In this document: positions 16,434-25,542 of the stretch, piece by piece | How positions within the stretch are numbered: position 1 is the first letter of the stretch | Layout of the letters: every line of letters starts with the position of its first letter | Source: Cylindrotheca closterium | Taxonomy: Eukaryota; Bacillariophyta; Bacillariophyceae; Bacillariales; Bacillariaceae | Assembly (NCBI GenBank): GCA_933822405.4 | Contig: CAKOGP040001747.1 | Coordinates: forward strand, 322,113-386,112 | DNA: 64,000 nt | Direction: 5' to 3' | Translations under genes and position numbers: made by a program | Notes under the pieces: model-generated | What the model was told of the DNA's origin: nothing | Seen by the model: the letters and a program-made list of their open reading frames with translations, nothing else | Database searches by the model: none

Positions 16434-18947
16434 ATGAAGGTTCTTCCAACTTTGGCACTGCTTGCCACTTGCTTTGCTCCTGCTAAAGCAGCAACATGCG
16501 ACCCTTCTGTTCAGGAAGTGAAAACTATTCCGTACACTATCATCGGAGAGACACTCAACTTTGATATCGGTTACCTTCCTGACGCAATCTCGGACGTCAC
16601 GATTACTGCCGAGTTTCTAGGAGATTTGAATGCAGTTGTTTCCGCCGATGTCCAGTTGGGGGCGTCCACGAATATCTGTTCGCTGGCCGATAGTGAAGAT
16701 TCTCCGCCATTGCTTGGCCTTGGTGTTGGCCTGAAAGCAAAATGTGACAAAGATTCCAAGACCGTTACGATCTCGGCAGAGGTTTTCAATCAAGATCATT
16801 CCACCATCAGCATGGCGATTGACGCAAAACTTGGAGTTACTTCCTTCCTTTGCGCTGACAATATGGGTACAATCACGATTTCTTACTTGAAAGATTGTTC
16901 AGCTTGCATCCCTTCTGTTCGGGAAGTGAAAACTATTCCGTACACCATAATTGGAGATACGCTGAACTTTGATATCGGTTACCTTCCTGACGCAATCTCG
17001 GACGTCACGATTACTGCCGAGTTTCTAGGGGATTTGAATGCAGTTGTTTCCGCCGATGTCAAGCTGGGGGCGTCCACGAACATATGTTCGCTGGCCGATA
17101 GTGAAGATTCTTCGCCATTGCTTGGCCTTGACCTTAGCCTTGAAGCAAAATGTGACAAAGATTCCAAGACCGTTACGATCTCGGCAGAGGTTTTCAATCA
17201 AGATCATTCCACCATCAGCATGGCGATTGACGCAAAACTTGGAGTTACTTCCTTCCTTTGCGCTGACAATATGGGAACAATCACGATTTCTTACTTGAAA
17301 GACTGTTCAGCTTGCGTCCCTTCTGTTCAGGAAGTGAAAACTATTCCGTACACCATAATTGGAGATACGCTGAACTTTGATATCGGTCATCTTCCTGACG
17401 CAATCTCGGACGTCACCATTACTGCCGAGTTTCTAGGAGATTTGAATGCAGTTGTTTCCGCCAAAGTACAGTTGGGGGCGTCCACGAATTTATGCACTCT
17501 TGCCGACAGTGCCGCATTGGTTGACCTCGACCTTAGCCTTGAAGCAAAGTGTGGCAAGGATTCCAAGACCGTTACGATCTCAGCCGACGTTTTCAATCAA
17601 GATCATTCCACCATTAGTATGGCGATTGATGCAAACCTAGGAGTCACCTCCGTCCTTTGCGCTGACAATATGGGAACAATTTCGATTTCTTACTTGAAAC
17701 AATGCCATTCCTGCGTCCCTTCAGTTCAAGAGGTGAAAACAATTCCTTACAACATCATTGGACAGACTTTGAACTTCGATTTTGGTTACCTTCCTGACGC
17801 AGTCTCGGACGTCACGATTACTGCCGAGTTTCTGGGAGATTTGAATGCAGTTGTTTCCGCCAATGTCAAGCTGGGGGCGTCCACGAATATATGCACTCTT
17901 GCCGACATTTCCGCATTGGTTGACCTTGACCTTAGCCTTGGTGCAAAGTGTGACAAGGATTCCAAGACCGTTACGATCTCGGCAGATGTTTTCAATCAAG
18001 ACCATTCCATCATAAGCATTGCAATTGACGCAAAACTTGGAATCACATCTTTTCTTTGCGCGTACAACATGGGGACAATTTCGATTTCTTACTTGAGAGC
18101 TTTGGATGAAGACTGTGCATTGCCTGAGCCACCTGTCGCAGCTCCTGTTGTGCCTCTTGTTGTAGCTCCTACTCGCAGCCAAACCGGTGGAGATCCTCAC
18201 TTTACTACCTGGAAAAACGAACACTTTGAATACCACGGCCAGTGCGATCTCGTCTTGGTCCATGATGCCAACTTTGCTGACGGACTTGGGTTGGACATTC
18301 AGATCCGTACCAAGATTGTTCGCTACTGGTCCTACATCAAGACCGTTGCCATCAACATTGGCAATGACATTCTCGAGATTGAAGGTTCCGCGAATGTTGA
18401 AGATGCCGAGGCTCACTATTGGTTCAACCTTGAGTATCAAGGCGAGCTTGACACTTTCGCTGGCTTCCCCGTTACCCAGAAGCTTCCATCCGTCTACAAG
18501 CGTCATTACAGTATTGATTTGAGCTCCAAGTACCCAGGAGCTTCCATCGACATCCTCCTATACAAGGAATTTGTCCGAGTCCAATTCAAAGGAGACGAGT
18601 CCGTCTATGGCAACACAGTTGGTCTTCTTGGAGACGCCAAGACTGGAAAGACCCTTGCTCGAGATGGAGCCACTGAAATGAACAACTTTGTTGATTTTGG
18701 AGATGAGTGGCAAGTCTTGCCAAGCGAACCAATGCTCTTTCACAAAACGGCACATCCTCAATTTCCAGAGCTTTGCGTCAAGCCCGAGGATCCACGTGGA
18801 CAGCGCAAGCGTCGTTTGGGCGAGTCGAATATCTCCATTGAACAAGCGGAAGCCGCCTGTGCCACTTTGAAGGATCCTCTCACCATCAAGGACTGTGTGT
18901 ATGACATCTTGGCCACTCAAGACATGGACATGGTTGGTGCCTTTTAG
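16434..18947 (+). CDS. Secreted protein with four internal repeats and a vWD-type domain
   Basis: An intronless protein of 837 residues from the ATG at 16434; the upstream frame uses only TTG, and the paralog at 25543 has its ATG at the matching place. Residues 1-19 are a signal peptide ending PAKA. Four repeats of 133-136 residues start at about 22, 158, 294 and 427, each beginning C-x-PSV-x-EVKTIPY and containing TLNFD, TAEFLGDLNAVVSA, GASTN and FNQDHS. A Pro/Val linker leads to a vWD domain from about 583 (TGGDPHFTTWKNEHFEYHGQ ... YGNTVGLLGDAKTG ... EWQV). The C-terminus has KRRLGES, an R-x-L-like site, and a DCVYDILATQD tail typical of vWD proteins. An extracellular adhesive or cell-wall role is likely. 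Repeats 1 and 2 are nearly identical in DNA, suggesting recent duplication. Confidence 0.92.
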   Translation: MKVLPTLALLATCFAPAKAATCDPSVQEVKTIPYTIIGETLNFDIGYLPDAISDVTITAEFLGDLNAVVSADVQLGASTNICSLADSEDSPPLLGLGVGLKAKCDKDSKTVTISAEVFNQDHSTISMAIDAKLGVTSFLCADNMGTITISYLKDCSACIPSVREVKTIPYTIIGDTLNFDIGYLPDAISDVTITAEFLGDLNAVVSADVKLGASTNICSLADSEDSSPLLGLDLSLEAKCDKDSKTVTISAEVFNQDHSTISMAIDAKLGVTSFLCADNMGTITISYLKDCSACVPSVQEVKTIPYTIIGDTLNFDIGHLPDAISDVTITAEFLGDLNAVVSAKVQLGASTNLCTLADSAALVDLDLSLEAKCGKDSKTVTISADVFNQDHSTISMAIDANLGVTSVLCADNMGTISISYLKQCHSCVPSVQEVKTIPYNIIGQTLNFDFGYLPDAVSDVTITAEFLGDLNAVVSANVKLGASTNICTLADISALVDLDLSLGAKCDKDSKTVTISADVFNQDHSIISIAIDAKLGITSFLCAYNMGTISISYLRALDEDCALPEPPVAAPVVPLVVAPTRSQTGGDPHFTTWKNEHFEYHGQCDLVLVHDANFADGLGLDIQIRTKIVRYWSYIKTVAINIGNDILEIEGSANVEDAEAHYWFNLEYQGELDTFAGFPVTQKLPSVYKRHYSIDLSSKYPGASIDILLYKEFVRVQFKGDESVYGNTVGLLGDAKTGKTLARDGATEMNNFVDFGDEWQVLPSEPMLFHKTAHPQFPELCVKPEDPRGQRKRRLGESNISIEQAEAACATLKDPLTIKDCVYDILATQDMDMVGAF

Positions 18948-19842
18948 ATCATTGCAAAGAAAAGAAAAGCAATGAATGATTTTGAAAACAGTGGTGGTGG
19001 TTTGTCATACACCCAAGGGAACGATATAAATACACGATTTAGGATACAGATATATGGATAAGATATTGATAACGATAAAATGAAGTAAACATACCTGTCC
19101 GTGTTGATCTTTTAAAATAATTTGGCCTATCGCTCTTCTCTGGTGTTTATGTACGGTAATAAGGATTGATAGTGATCTCTTTGTTTTTTGAAGCGATATT
19201 GTTACTTGTCGATTCATTCCGTCGTCAATTTAATCATTCCATGTCCAATCTGATCGAATCTCCCCATGAACCAGACAGCTACATAAGTATTCATTGTCAA
19301 AGTAGAACAAATTATCATTTTCTGATGAAGGAGACTGATTTCTGAGAAACAGCTAAACAATGCCTTTTTGATTGTCAGTGAGTGGTGCGATCTATCCACG
19401 TCCAACGAACCGACTTGAGTGCTGACGTCAACGCTGACGTGTATATTTCGCTGGTTGGGAAACTGCCACGTATACGGGAACCCCACCGCGTCCCTCTGCG
19501 CTTGCAAATTCGCTCGTCTCCGGTTACCACGGGAACTCTTGAAGCAAGACTTGTTGCGGAGTACCGATAGTATTGTAGTGTGCAATCATCATTGCATAAT
19601 GTGTATCAGTTCACAACCATCCCAAGTAAGGTCGCATTTGGATACCGCTTCTCTCTTTGTTGGTTCATTGGTTGTAGTAATAGCTACTACTTACTACTGT
19701 GGTGCTACACTTGGATAATTGAATGAGTGATTCGTTGTATTCTAATGATAGTATTGTACAGTTACAGAGTTTGTGTGCTGCAGATATAGTACACCTTGTT
19801 TCCTTTCCTTTCCTTTCACATGTAGATACATAGAGTATTTTC
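18948..19842. other. Intergenic region, 3' flank of the vWD gene
   Basis: The first ~400 bases align with the 3' flanks of the tail remnants (14715-15160, 15358-15440) and of the inverted paralog (25350-25542). Here the GCAAA-type repeat present in the paralog is only a few imperfect units. Nothing else is recognisable up to the sulfotransferase 3' end, apart from a CCTTT run near 19800. Confidence 0.5.
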
Positions 19843-20537
19843 TTACGCATCAAGCACTTGAACATCAAATCGGCTTCTTCGCCGGCTGTTATTATCTTCA
19901 TCATCGTCGTCACTGTCACTATCACTGCTGCCACTGCTAATGCTTCGGCTGCTGTTATCCAATGATTCCAATCGTGGAGGACGATTGGATGACTGACTGT
20001 CGTCATTCTCATAATTAGTTTCATCCTCCTGGCTCCTGGTAGTAGTAGTAGTAGTAGTAGAAGTACGCAATGGCACATCTTGGAGTTGTTGGTATTCGTC
20101 ACTGCTGTCATCTGACTCGCGTTCGGTTCGTCCTGACGATGATGATTCAACACCACTATCATTGACAAACTTGGCTTCTACTTCTACTTCTTCATCCACA
20201 GTTTTGGATTCGTTGGAGAACAGTTTGGGTGGTTTCAAGTCCGTGCGTTGTTCCAAAACAGGATTGTATCCAAAGACTTCAAAATCCTTTTGGTACATTT
20301 CGTATACCAAATCCAAAGTTTCTTGATTGTAATATTCGTGCCACTTCTTGCCACCCGCTCTCGAGTTGGTGTGTGGCATGTCCAACAAGGCCTTGCTGAC
20401 AATGGGAGGCAAATTGCAAACGGACGACTTGTTGTACGCAGCAGGTGTTTCTTCATCAATATCCTTGCCCTGCTTCATTTTCTTGAGTAGTTTCAATTCT
20501 TCTTGTTTGATGATGCATTGGACTTGTGGTTTCATCA

Positions 20538-20571
<34 letters not shown>

Positions 20572-21515
20572 ATTATTGTTGTTCGAGGCAGCAGCATGTG
20601 TGAATTCAAATTGAGGAATGGTGTGGCACGGCGTGTACCATTCGTCCAATTCCCCTCGTTCCCGATAGGGTTTGGTCATGCGATGATACCAATCTTGGCA
20701 AAAGGCCTCAAAGGATTCAAAGTCTCCAAACTTGTTGTAATTGTAAATGGAAACCATTCTGGAATATGGATTCCGGACAATGGCCATGGTAGTGGTTTGA
20801 TCAAATACTTCTTTGGTGACGTATTCATTCTCCAATATTTTGGTAGATGTCAAGTGCATCATGTACCCCGTCTTGTTGGTCCCCGTGCACCATTCGATGC
20901 TTTCCATGAACCGGCACAACACGTGGTGAATGAGCACCAGGTAGGCACGTCGTATCGCAGTCACTCGGCCAATGGTGGGGGCCGTAAAGAGATAGCTGAG
21001 ACAGACAAATAAGAGCAACGAAATTGTGGCCACGCTGACGCTCGAATCCTTGACAATCCAAGAAGCCTCTGGTCCGGCCGCAATGCGAACGTAAATGCAA
21101 AAGGCTGCCAGCGCCAGGCACGTCAAGGAGGTCTTGGTTTTCCAAGGAAAGTTGGCACTCTCCAGAACTTTGTACCGTCTGAAGAATATAATCATGCCCA
21201 GTTTGCCACCCAAACTTCGTCCTTGCATGGCCTTTTGTGGAACCTCGTAGTGATGCATCAGACTGGTGCCGCCACATCGTGGAACGTGGACAAAGAATAA
21301 GTTGTCGGATGGGTTTTCGTCATTTCCCTATTGAGATGCGTTGAAGAGGGGCGATAAAGTTAGTGCAAGTTGTGTGATGTAATGTGTAATGTGTGTGCAA
21401 TGTTGCATACATCTGGTGTGAAGTATATGGTTGTTGGAATGAGAATCCTAACGTCACACCCTTCTCAGTGCAATGAAAGACTTAAAAAGATACTCACTTT
21501 GATAAGCCAAGGCAT
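19843..21515 (-). CDS. Sulfotransferase-family protein with membrane helices inserted in the fold
   Basis: Two exons: 21515-21498 (MPWLIK) and 21327-19843; the 170-base intron has GTGAGT and CAATAG borders, phase 0. The product is 500 residues. The second exon opens with NLFFVHVPRCGGTSL (16-29), which matches the 5'-phosphosulfate-binding loop of PAPS-dependent sulfotransferases. TTTMAIVRNPYSRMVSIYNY (185-203) matches the 3'-phosphate-binding segment. Between them lie two hydrophobic helices (about 72-90 and 103-122), unusual for this fold. Later parts include FEAFCQDWYHR, a poly-Asn run (encoded by a TTG/GTT repeat), QVQCIIKQEEL and FEVFGY near the end of the domain, then an acidic Ser-rich tail. 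It probably sulfates carbohydrates or lipids in the Golgi; the substrate is unknown. Confidence 0.85.
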
Positions 21516-22210
21516 TGTAAGATTTGTTGTGTGTCTGTCTTGTTTAGAATCTGTGTAACGGAAATTGTGTGTGTCGTTGATGAATTTCGATCAAAGATGT
21601 GATTCTTATGACGATGGGATGATGATCAGAAACACGGCAAGAATTTTAGTATTGTGGCAGCGTATGAGCAACCGTGTGAGTCGTCCTTGGAACAGTTCGG
21701 GAAATAATTTAGGGCTCGAAGGCCTATCATCAATTCGTGAAGCTCGCTTCTATTCTGATCGAAAGAATCTGTGAAAGATGAGTCAGCGCACACTTCCGCT
21801 CTTGTTTCGATTTCAACAATTATAGTACGCGAACAACGAACAAGGCAGTAAAAGCGCGTTGTTAAAAGTATGATCAGACTGCACCGTCAGATCAGACAAA
21901 ACTGTTCATTCTGGGATCACGCACCAAAATACACCCCTTCAAATAAACCGAACCCTCCTCAACCCCCTTTTTGCGTCTTGGTCTTGCGAAAATATTTTCA
22001 ATTGAGGAATATAGCCTGATGATGAACGATGAGTGATGAGTCTTGCAAATAGAGATTAGATCAAAATTTCCTACTGTACAATAGTAGTCGCTCAAGCTAG
22101 CTCCATCCTTTTAACCTACCGTATTAATTGTTGAGGGATATATATACATATATATGACAATACAATGGTAGTAAAGGCGATGCTTCTTACTTTGGCAATA
22201 ATATAGATAG
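21516..22210. promoter_or_regulatory. Divergent intergenic region, sulfotransferase / glycosyltransferase
   Basis: About 695 bases separate start codons on opposite strands and must hold both promoters. A TATATATACATATATAT stretch at about 22139-22155, some 60 bases before the plus-strand start, is a possible TATA-like or 5' UTR element. No gene is seen. Confidence 0.45.
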
Positions 22211-23938
22211 ATGACTACAGCAAAAGCTAACAATAATATGCACGTCATTATGATATCCGTTGGAAGTTGGGGAGACACCGAACCGTATCTGGCGTTAGCC
22301 CAAGAACTCTTGACCAACAGCAATCACTGTGATACTAATAGCACCAATAATAAGGTGGATTTCTTTGTGCAATCTCAATACGAATCCAGGGTGAAACAGG
22401 TGACAACAACCACACTTATTGGTGACGATGATGATGATGTTGATGTTGATGATGACGACGACGATTCGTCGTTACAAAATCCTTTCCACCAAAACAACTT
22501 TCGACTGCATGCACTTCCCTTCTCCACCCAAGACTTTTACAAGGTCAAACCTAATACTACTACCAACAACAACAACAACAACAACAACCAAGATCCCAAA
22601 CTGAAACATGTCGCAACGGTAGCCGAAATCATGGGAGAATTGGTATTGCCATGTGCCAGGTGGATTTTGGATTCCATAGCACCCACCATTGCCAATAAGA
22701 GCAATACCATTTTGCTGTCGTCGGCACTGTCGCGACCACTTGGTTTGCTATTGGCGCAAGTATTGGAAATACCTATGGTGCTTCTGCACTTGCAACCATT
22801 GGTACCCAATACCATCTTTCCTCTCTATAGAGTGGTACCAATAGAAACCTGTGTGCAAGCCATGCTGTTGTATAATAATGACGATCACAATCAATATTAT
22901 GAACAAACCTATTGGAAAATTGATCATCCGTTGGAAGAAATCTTCCTCAGGGATCGATTGATTGCTGCTTATGATCAATTTGGATTGGTACCACCGACCT
23001 GGTCCGAGTTGCAAACCATATTAGCAGGAGGAGGAGGGGGAGATGCGAATGATGATGATGATGATCATGCTTCGAAGATTCATCCTCATCATCATCAAGA
23101 AGTAGTACACATTGTCAATTGCTATTCCAATCATTTGATTCCATCCATTGTGGGGACTCCGGGAGTTGGTCCAAATGTCCACGAGATTGGGTGCTTGGCC
23201 GATGCCTATATTCCTTGGAATTACAAGAGAACATTGAATCCAGACTTGGAAACCTTTCTACAGTCTTGCAAGAAGATGAAGAATACTCGTCCACCCATTT
23301 GCATTGGATTTGGGTCCATGCCCTTTTCCGAACTTTCGGCAGTCATGGATGCTCTTATTGAATTGGAGGATATTCCTGCTATTTTGGTGGGGAAACCCTT
23401 TCAATTTACCTCGTGTCCACCTCGATATCAAGATTTGTTGTTCACCAGCGGCAAGGTCTTTCGGATGGAATTTGTTCCCTACGCCCATGTATTGCCAAAA
23501 TGTTCCATGATGCTTTGTCATGGGGGTGCCGGTGTGGTGCATGCCACGATACGGGCAGGAATCCCGTGTCTGGTACATCCCATCATGGGAGATCAATTCT
23601 TGTTTGCCTCCCTCTTGGAACAAAAGGGTCTTGGTGTCCGGATTATTATTGGAACTGGTGGTGATGGTGGTGGTGATGGTGGTGATGCTACTTCGAAAAG
23701 GCAATTGTTGCAAGCTTGCGACATTGTACGGGCTGTCCGCAAGGTCGATTCATCATCATCATCATTTTCATTTTCATCATCCAGCAGTAGCAATAGTATT
23801 CGAACGAATTGCCAGGAATTGCGTCAGAAAATAATAACGGAAGAGAATGATGCTGGTATTCATCATCCTCATGGAGTAGTGCAAATGGCAACTCTATTGC
23901 AACAGATTGTTCTTGGCAACAATAAACGAGGAGTATAG
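22211..23938 (+). CDS. Glycosyltransferase, sterol glucosyltransferase-like (GT1/GT28 fold)
   Basis: A 575-residue intronless protein. The N-terminal half starts with VIMISVGSWGDTEPYLALAQ, the Rossmann strand and GD-x-x-P loop typical of UGT80-type sterol 3-beta-glucosyltransferases. The C-terminal half has ICIGFGSMPF, then FVPYAHVLPKC and LCHGGAGVVHATIRAGIPC ... HPIMGDQFLFA (from about residue 434), which is the donor-sugar-nucleotide binding region. Simple-sequence inserts (Asp run near 75, Asn run near 120, Gly and His runs, Ser run near 515) lie between conserved blocks. The enzyme likely transfers glucose from UDP-glucose to a lipid or sterol. No signal peptide or TM is visible. The family call is firm and the acceptor is inferred. 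Confidence 0.87.
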   Translation: MTTAKANNNMHVIMISVGSWGDTEPYLALAQELLTNSNHCDTNSTNNKVDFFVQSQYESRVKQVTTTTLIGDDDDDVDVDDDDDDSSLQNPFHQNNFRLHALPFSTQDFYKVKPNTTTNNNNNNNNQDPKLKHVATVAEIMGELVLPCARWILDSIAPTIANKSNTILLSSALSRPLGLLLAQVLEIPMVLLHLQPLVPNTIFPLYRVVPIETCVQAMLLYNNDDHNQYYEQTYWKIDHPLEEIFLRDRLIAAYDQFGLVPPTWSELQTILAGGGGGDANDDDDDHASKIHPHHHQEVVHIVNCYSNHLIPSIVGTPGVGPNVHEIGCLADAYIPWNYKRTLNPDLETFLQSCKKMKNTRPPICIGFGSMPFSELSAVMDALIELEDIPAILVGKPFQFTSCPPRYQDLLFTSGKVFRMEFVPYAHVLPKCSMMLCHGGAGVVHATIRAGIPCLVHPIMGDQFLFASLLEQKGLGVRIIIGTGGDGGGDGGDATSKRQLLQACDIVRAVRKVDSSSSSFSFSSSSSSNSIRTNCQELRQKIITEENDAGIHHPHGVVQMATLLQQIVLGNNKRGV

Positions 23939-24292
23939 CATTTTATTAGTAGTAAACAAATCGATTCATTCCTTTCTATAACCAACCAATCAACAATGGC
24001 ATTCCTGACCAGTAGAAAAAAGTATGGCAATACAAGAATAATATAATCCTACATCAAAATCATCATTATTGTAAAAGTATAGTATTCATGATATGTGCCT
24101 CAGTTGGATGTTACCGCAGTGTCAATGACCGGATGGATTCCACAGCAGTAACCAATCAATAGCATTCCTATCCAATAAGAAAAAGTATGGCAATAAGACA
24201 CAAGAATAATATATATATATTATATATAAATCATCATTAATAACAAAATGCTATTATAAGTCAATATCATTCATTCATCATGTTAATTTGTC
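23939..24292. repeat. Tandem duplication of the 3' end of the 24293 gene
   Basis: The segment from about 23985 to 24140 is repeated, with changes, at about 24150-24325. Shared landmarks in order are CCAATCAA, GCATTCCT, AGAAAAA-GTATGGCAATA, AAGAATAATATA, CATCATTA and CTCAGTTGGATGTTACCGCA. The right copy includes the last codons and stop of the minus-strand gene; the left copy carries a duplicate of those codons outside any gene. Confidence 0.75.
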
Positions 24293-24733
24293 TCAGTTGG
24301 ATGTTACCGCAGTTTCAATGACCGGAGTTGCAGCCTTGGTAGTACTGCTGTTAGGAGCATCATCTTCATCTTCCGTTTCGGAGGATGGTGCTGATGAGGA
24401 TGATGATGATGAGGATGATACTTCCTTGGACGGCATATCCAATACTTTGACTGCCTTGTTGGGTTCCGGAGCAGCAAGCGCATCCGCCAATACCACGCTT
24501 TTGGGGCTGCTCCTGCTCCTCTTGTTGGTGCTATTATTATTAGTGTTATTGTTAGTAGCGTTCTTGTCATTCTTCTTACTTTTGGTCGTGCAAGACGAAG
24601 AAGACGAAGCAAGTTTGAGTTTCATTTCGGCTGGCAAGGTCCATCCCATGGCTGCCTTCTTGCTGGACTTTCGTTTCTTCGTGGTGGTAGACCTCTTCTT
24701 GGTCGGTGCTTTGATGGTTGTCCAGCCTGCCAT
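24293..24733 (-). CDS. Small basic low-complexity protein
   Basis: A 146-residue frame with ATG and TGA. The N-terminal third is Lys/Thr/Arg-rich (TKKRSTTTKKRKSSKK), which could act as a nuclear targeting or nucleic-acid-binding segment. The middle has Ser and Asn runs, and the C-terminal third is acidic and Ser-rich (ETEDEDDAPNSS). A short central part (AAMGWTLPAEMKLKLASS) is the only non-repetitive block. The opposite strand has a longer open frame rich in Leu/Val, but that is the expected shadow of Ser/Asn/Lys codon runs. I do not recognise a family. Confidence 0.6.
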   Translation of the reverse strand: MAGWTTIKAPTKKRSTTTKKRKSSKKAAMGWTLPAEMKLKLASSSSSCTTKSKKNDKNATNNNTNNNSTNKRSRSSPKSVVLADALAAPEPNKAVKVLDMPSKEVSSSSSSSSSAPSSETEDEDDAPNSSTTKAATPVIETAVTSN

Positions 24734-25480
24734 TTTTTATATTGTTGTAGTTGTTTGTTTGTTTGCTGTTTGCTGTTTGCTGTTTGTTGATGCTGTGTTT
24801 TTTTATGAGGTTTTTATGATTGCTTGTTTTCTTGCTGCTGCTGCGTGTTGCCCAATCGTATTCGTATTCCGTACTTGGTTACCGTTAATATTATTGCTAG
24901 CGACCGATACGACATTATTCTCAACACGCACAAACATGTAATGCGGTACGCAGCTTTGGGGAAAACATGCCCGTCCGTGTGGACAATGATAATCAACGGA
25001 TTGAGATGGCGCGGATTTTGAATCCCGGACGCGCCGCAATCTTGGGTCTTCTCCAGAATTTCGTGCGGAAGCACGCGCGCATTGTGGTGTCGTATGTGAC
25101 ATGACCATAATTTCCAATGACCGAAAAAGATACTCTGCAACCTGTTCTCATTATTGCTGTATCTAATGGATTGATTGATTTGATGATTTGATGATTTGAT
25201 GGATGATTGGTCCATATTCAGTCGTTCAGTTAGTCAACGAACTTCCAATGCAAAACCTAGAGATGAAGTGACACTATGGATAGGGTCGTTCCGCGAAGAT
25301 TGCTGGCAGTTCTTCATCATCTAACAAGAAGACCAGCAGGTGCAGGTATGATGTTTACTTCATGTTCTCGTCATCTCATGTACTGTATATATGTATGTCC
25401 TAAATTATGTATATGTATCGTTTCCTTGGGTTTGTAGCTTTTTAGAACAACATGACCCCCACCGTTGAATCATTCATTTG
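24734..25480. other. Intergenic region, no gene seen
   Basis: Upstream of the small basic protein and downstream of the minus-strand vWD gene. It has GCTGTTT and TTTGATGA simple repeats near 24760-24790 and 25165-25210. The right end (about 25350-25480) is the 3' flank shared with the other vWD family copies. Confidence 0.45.
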
Positions 25481-25535
25481 CTTTGCTTTGCTTTGCTTTG
25501 CTTTGCTTTGCTTTGCTTTGCTTTGCTTTGCTTTG
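25481..25535. repeat. Pentanucleotide microsatellite (CTTTG)11 in a 3' UTR
   Basis: Eleven perfect tandem CTTTG units lie 7 bases downstream of the vWD gene's stop codon on the minus strand (GCAAA-type in mRNA sense). The matching position after the 16434 gene has only a few imperfect AAAGA/AAAGC units, so the run expanded after duplication. Confidence 0.95.
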
Positions 25536-25542
25536 CAATGAT

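Noticed and set aside
17721..18506. Minus-strand 261-codon frame over the plus-strand vWD gene
   Set aside because: Shadow of the repeats and vWD domain; similar shadows appear over the paralog at 25465-26613.
24288..24941. Long plus-strand frame rich in Leu/Val over the 24293 gene
   Set aside because: It is antisense to a minus-strand frame with Ser/Asn/Lys/Asp runs; Leu/Val richness is the expected complement. Its start is a TTG codon and it has no ATG-led signal or domain.
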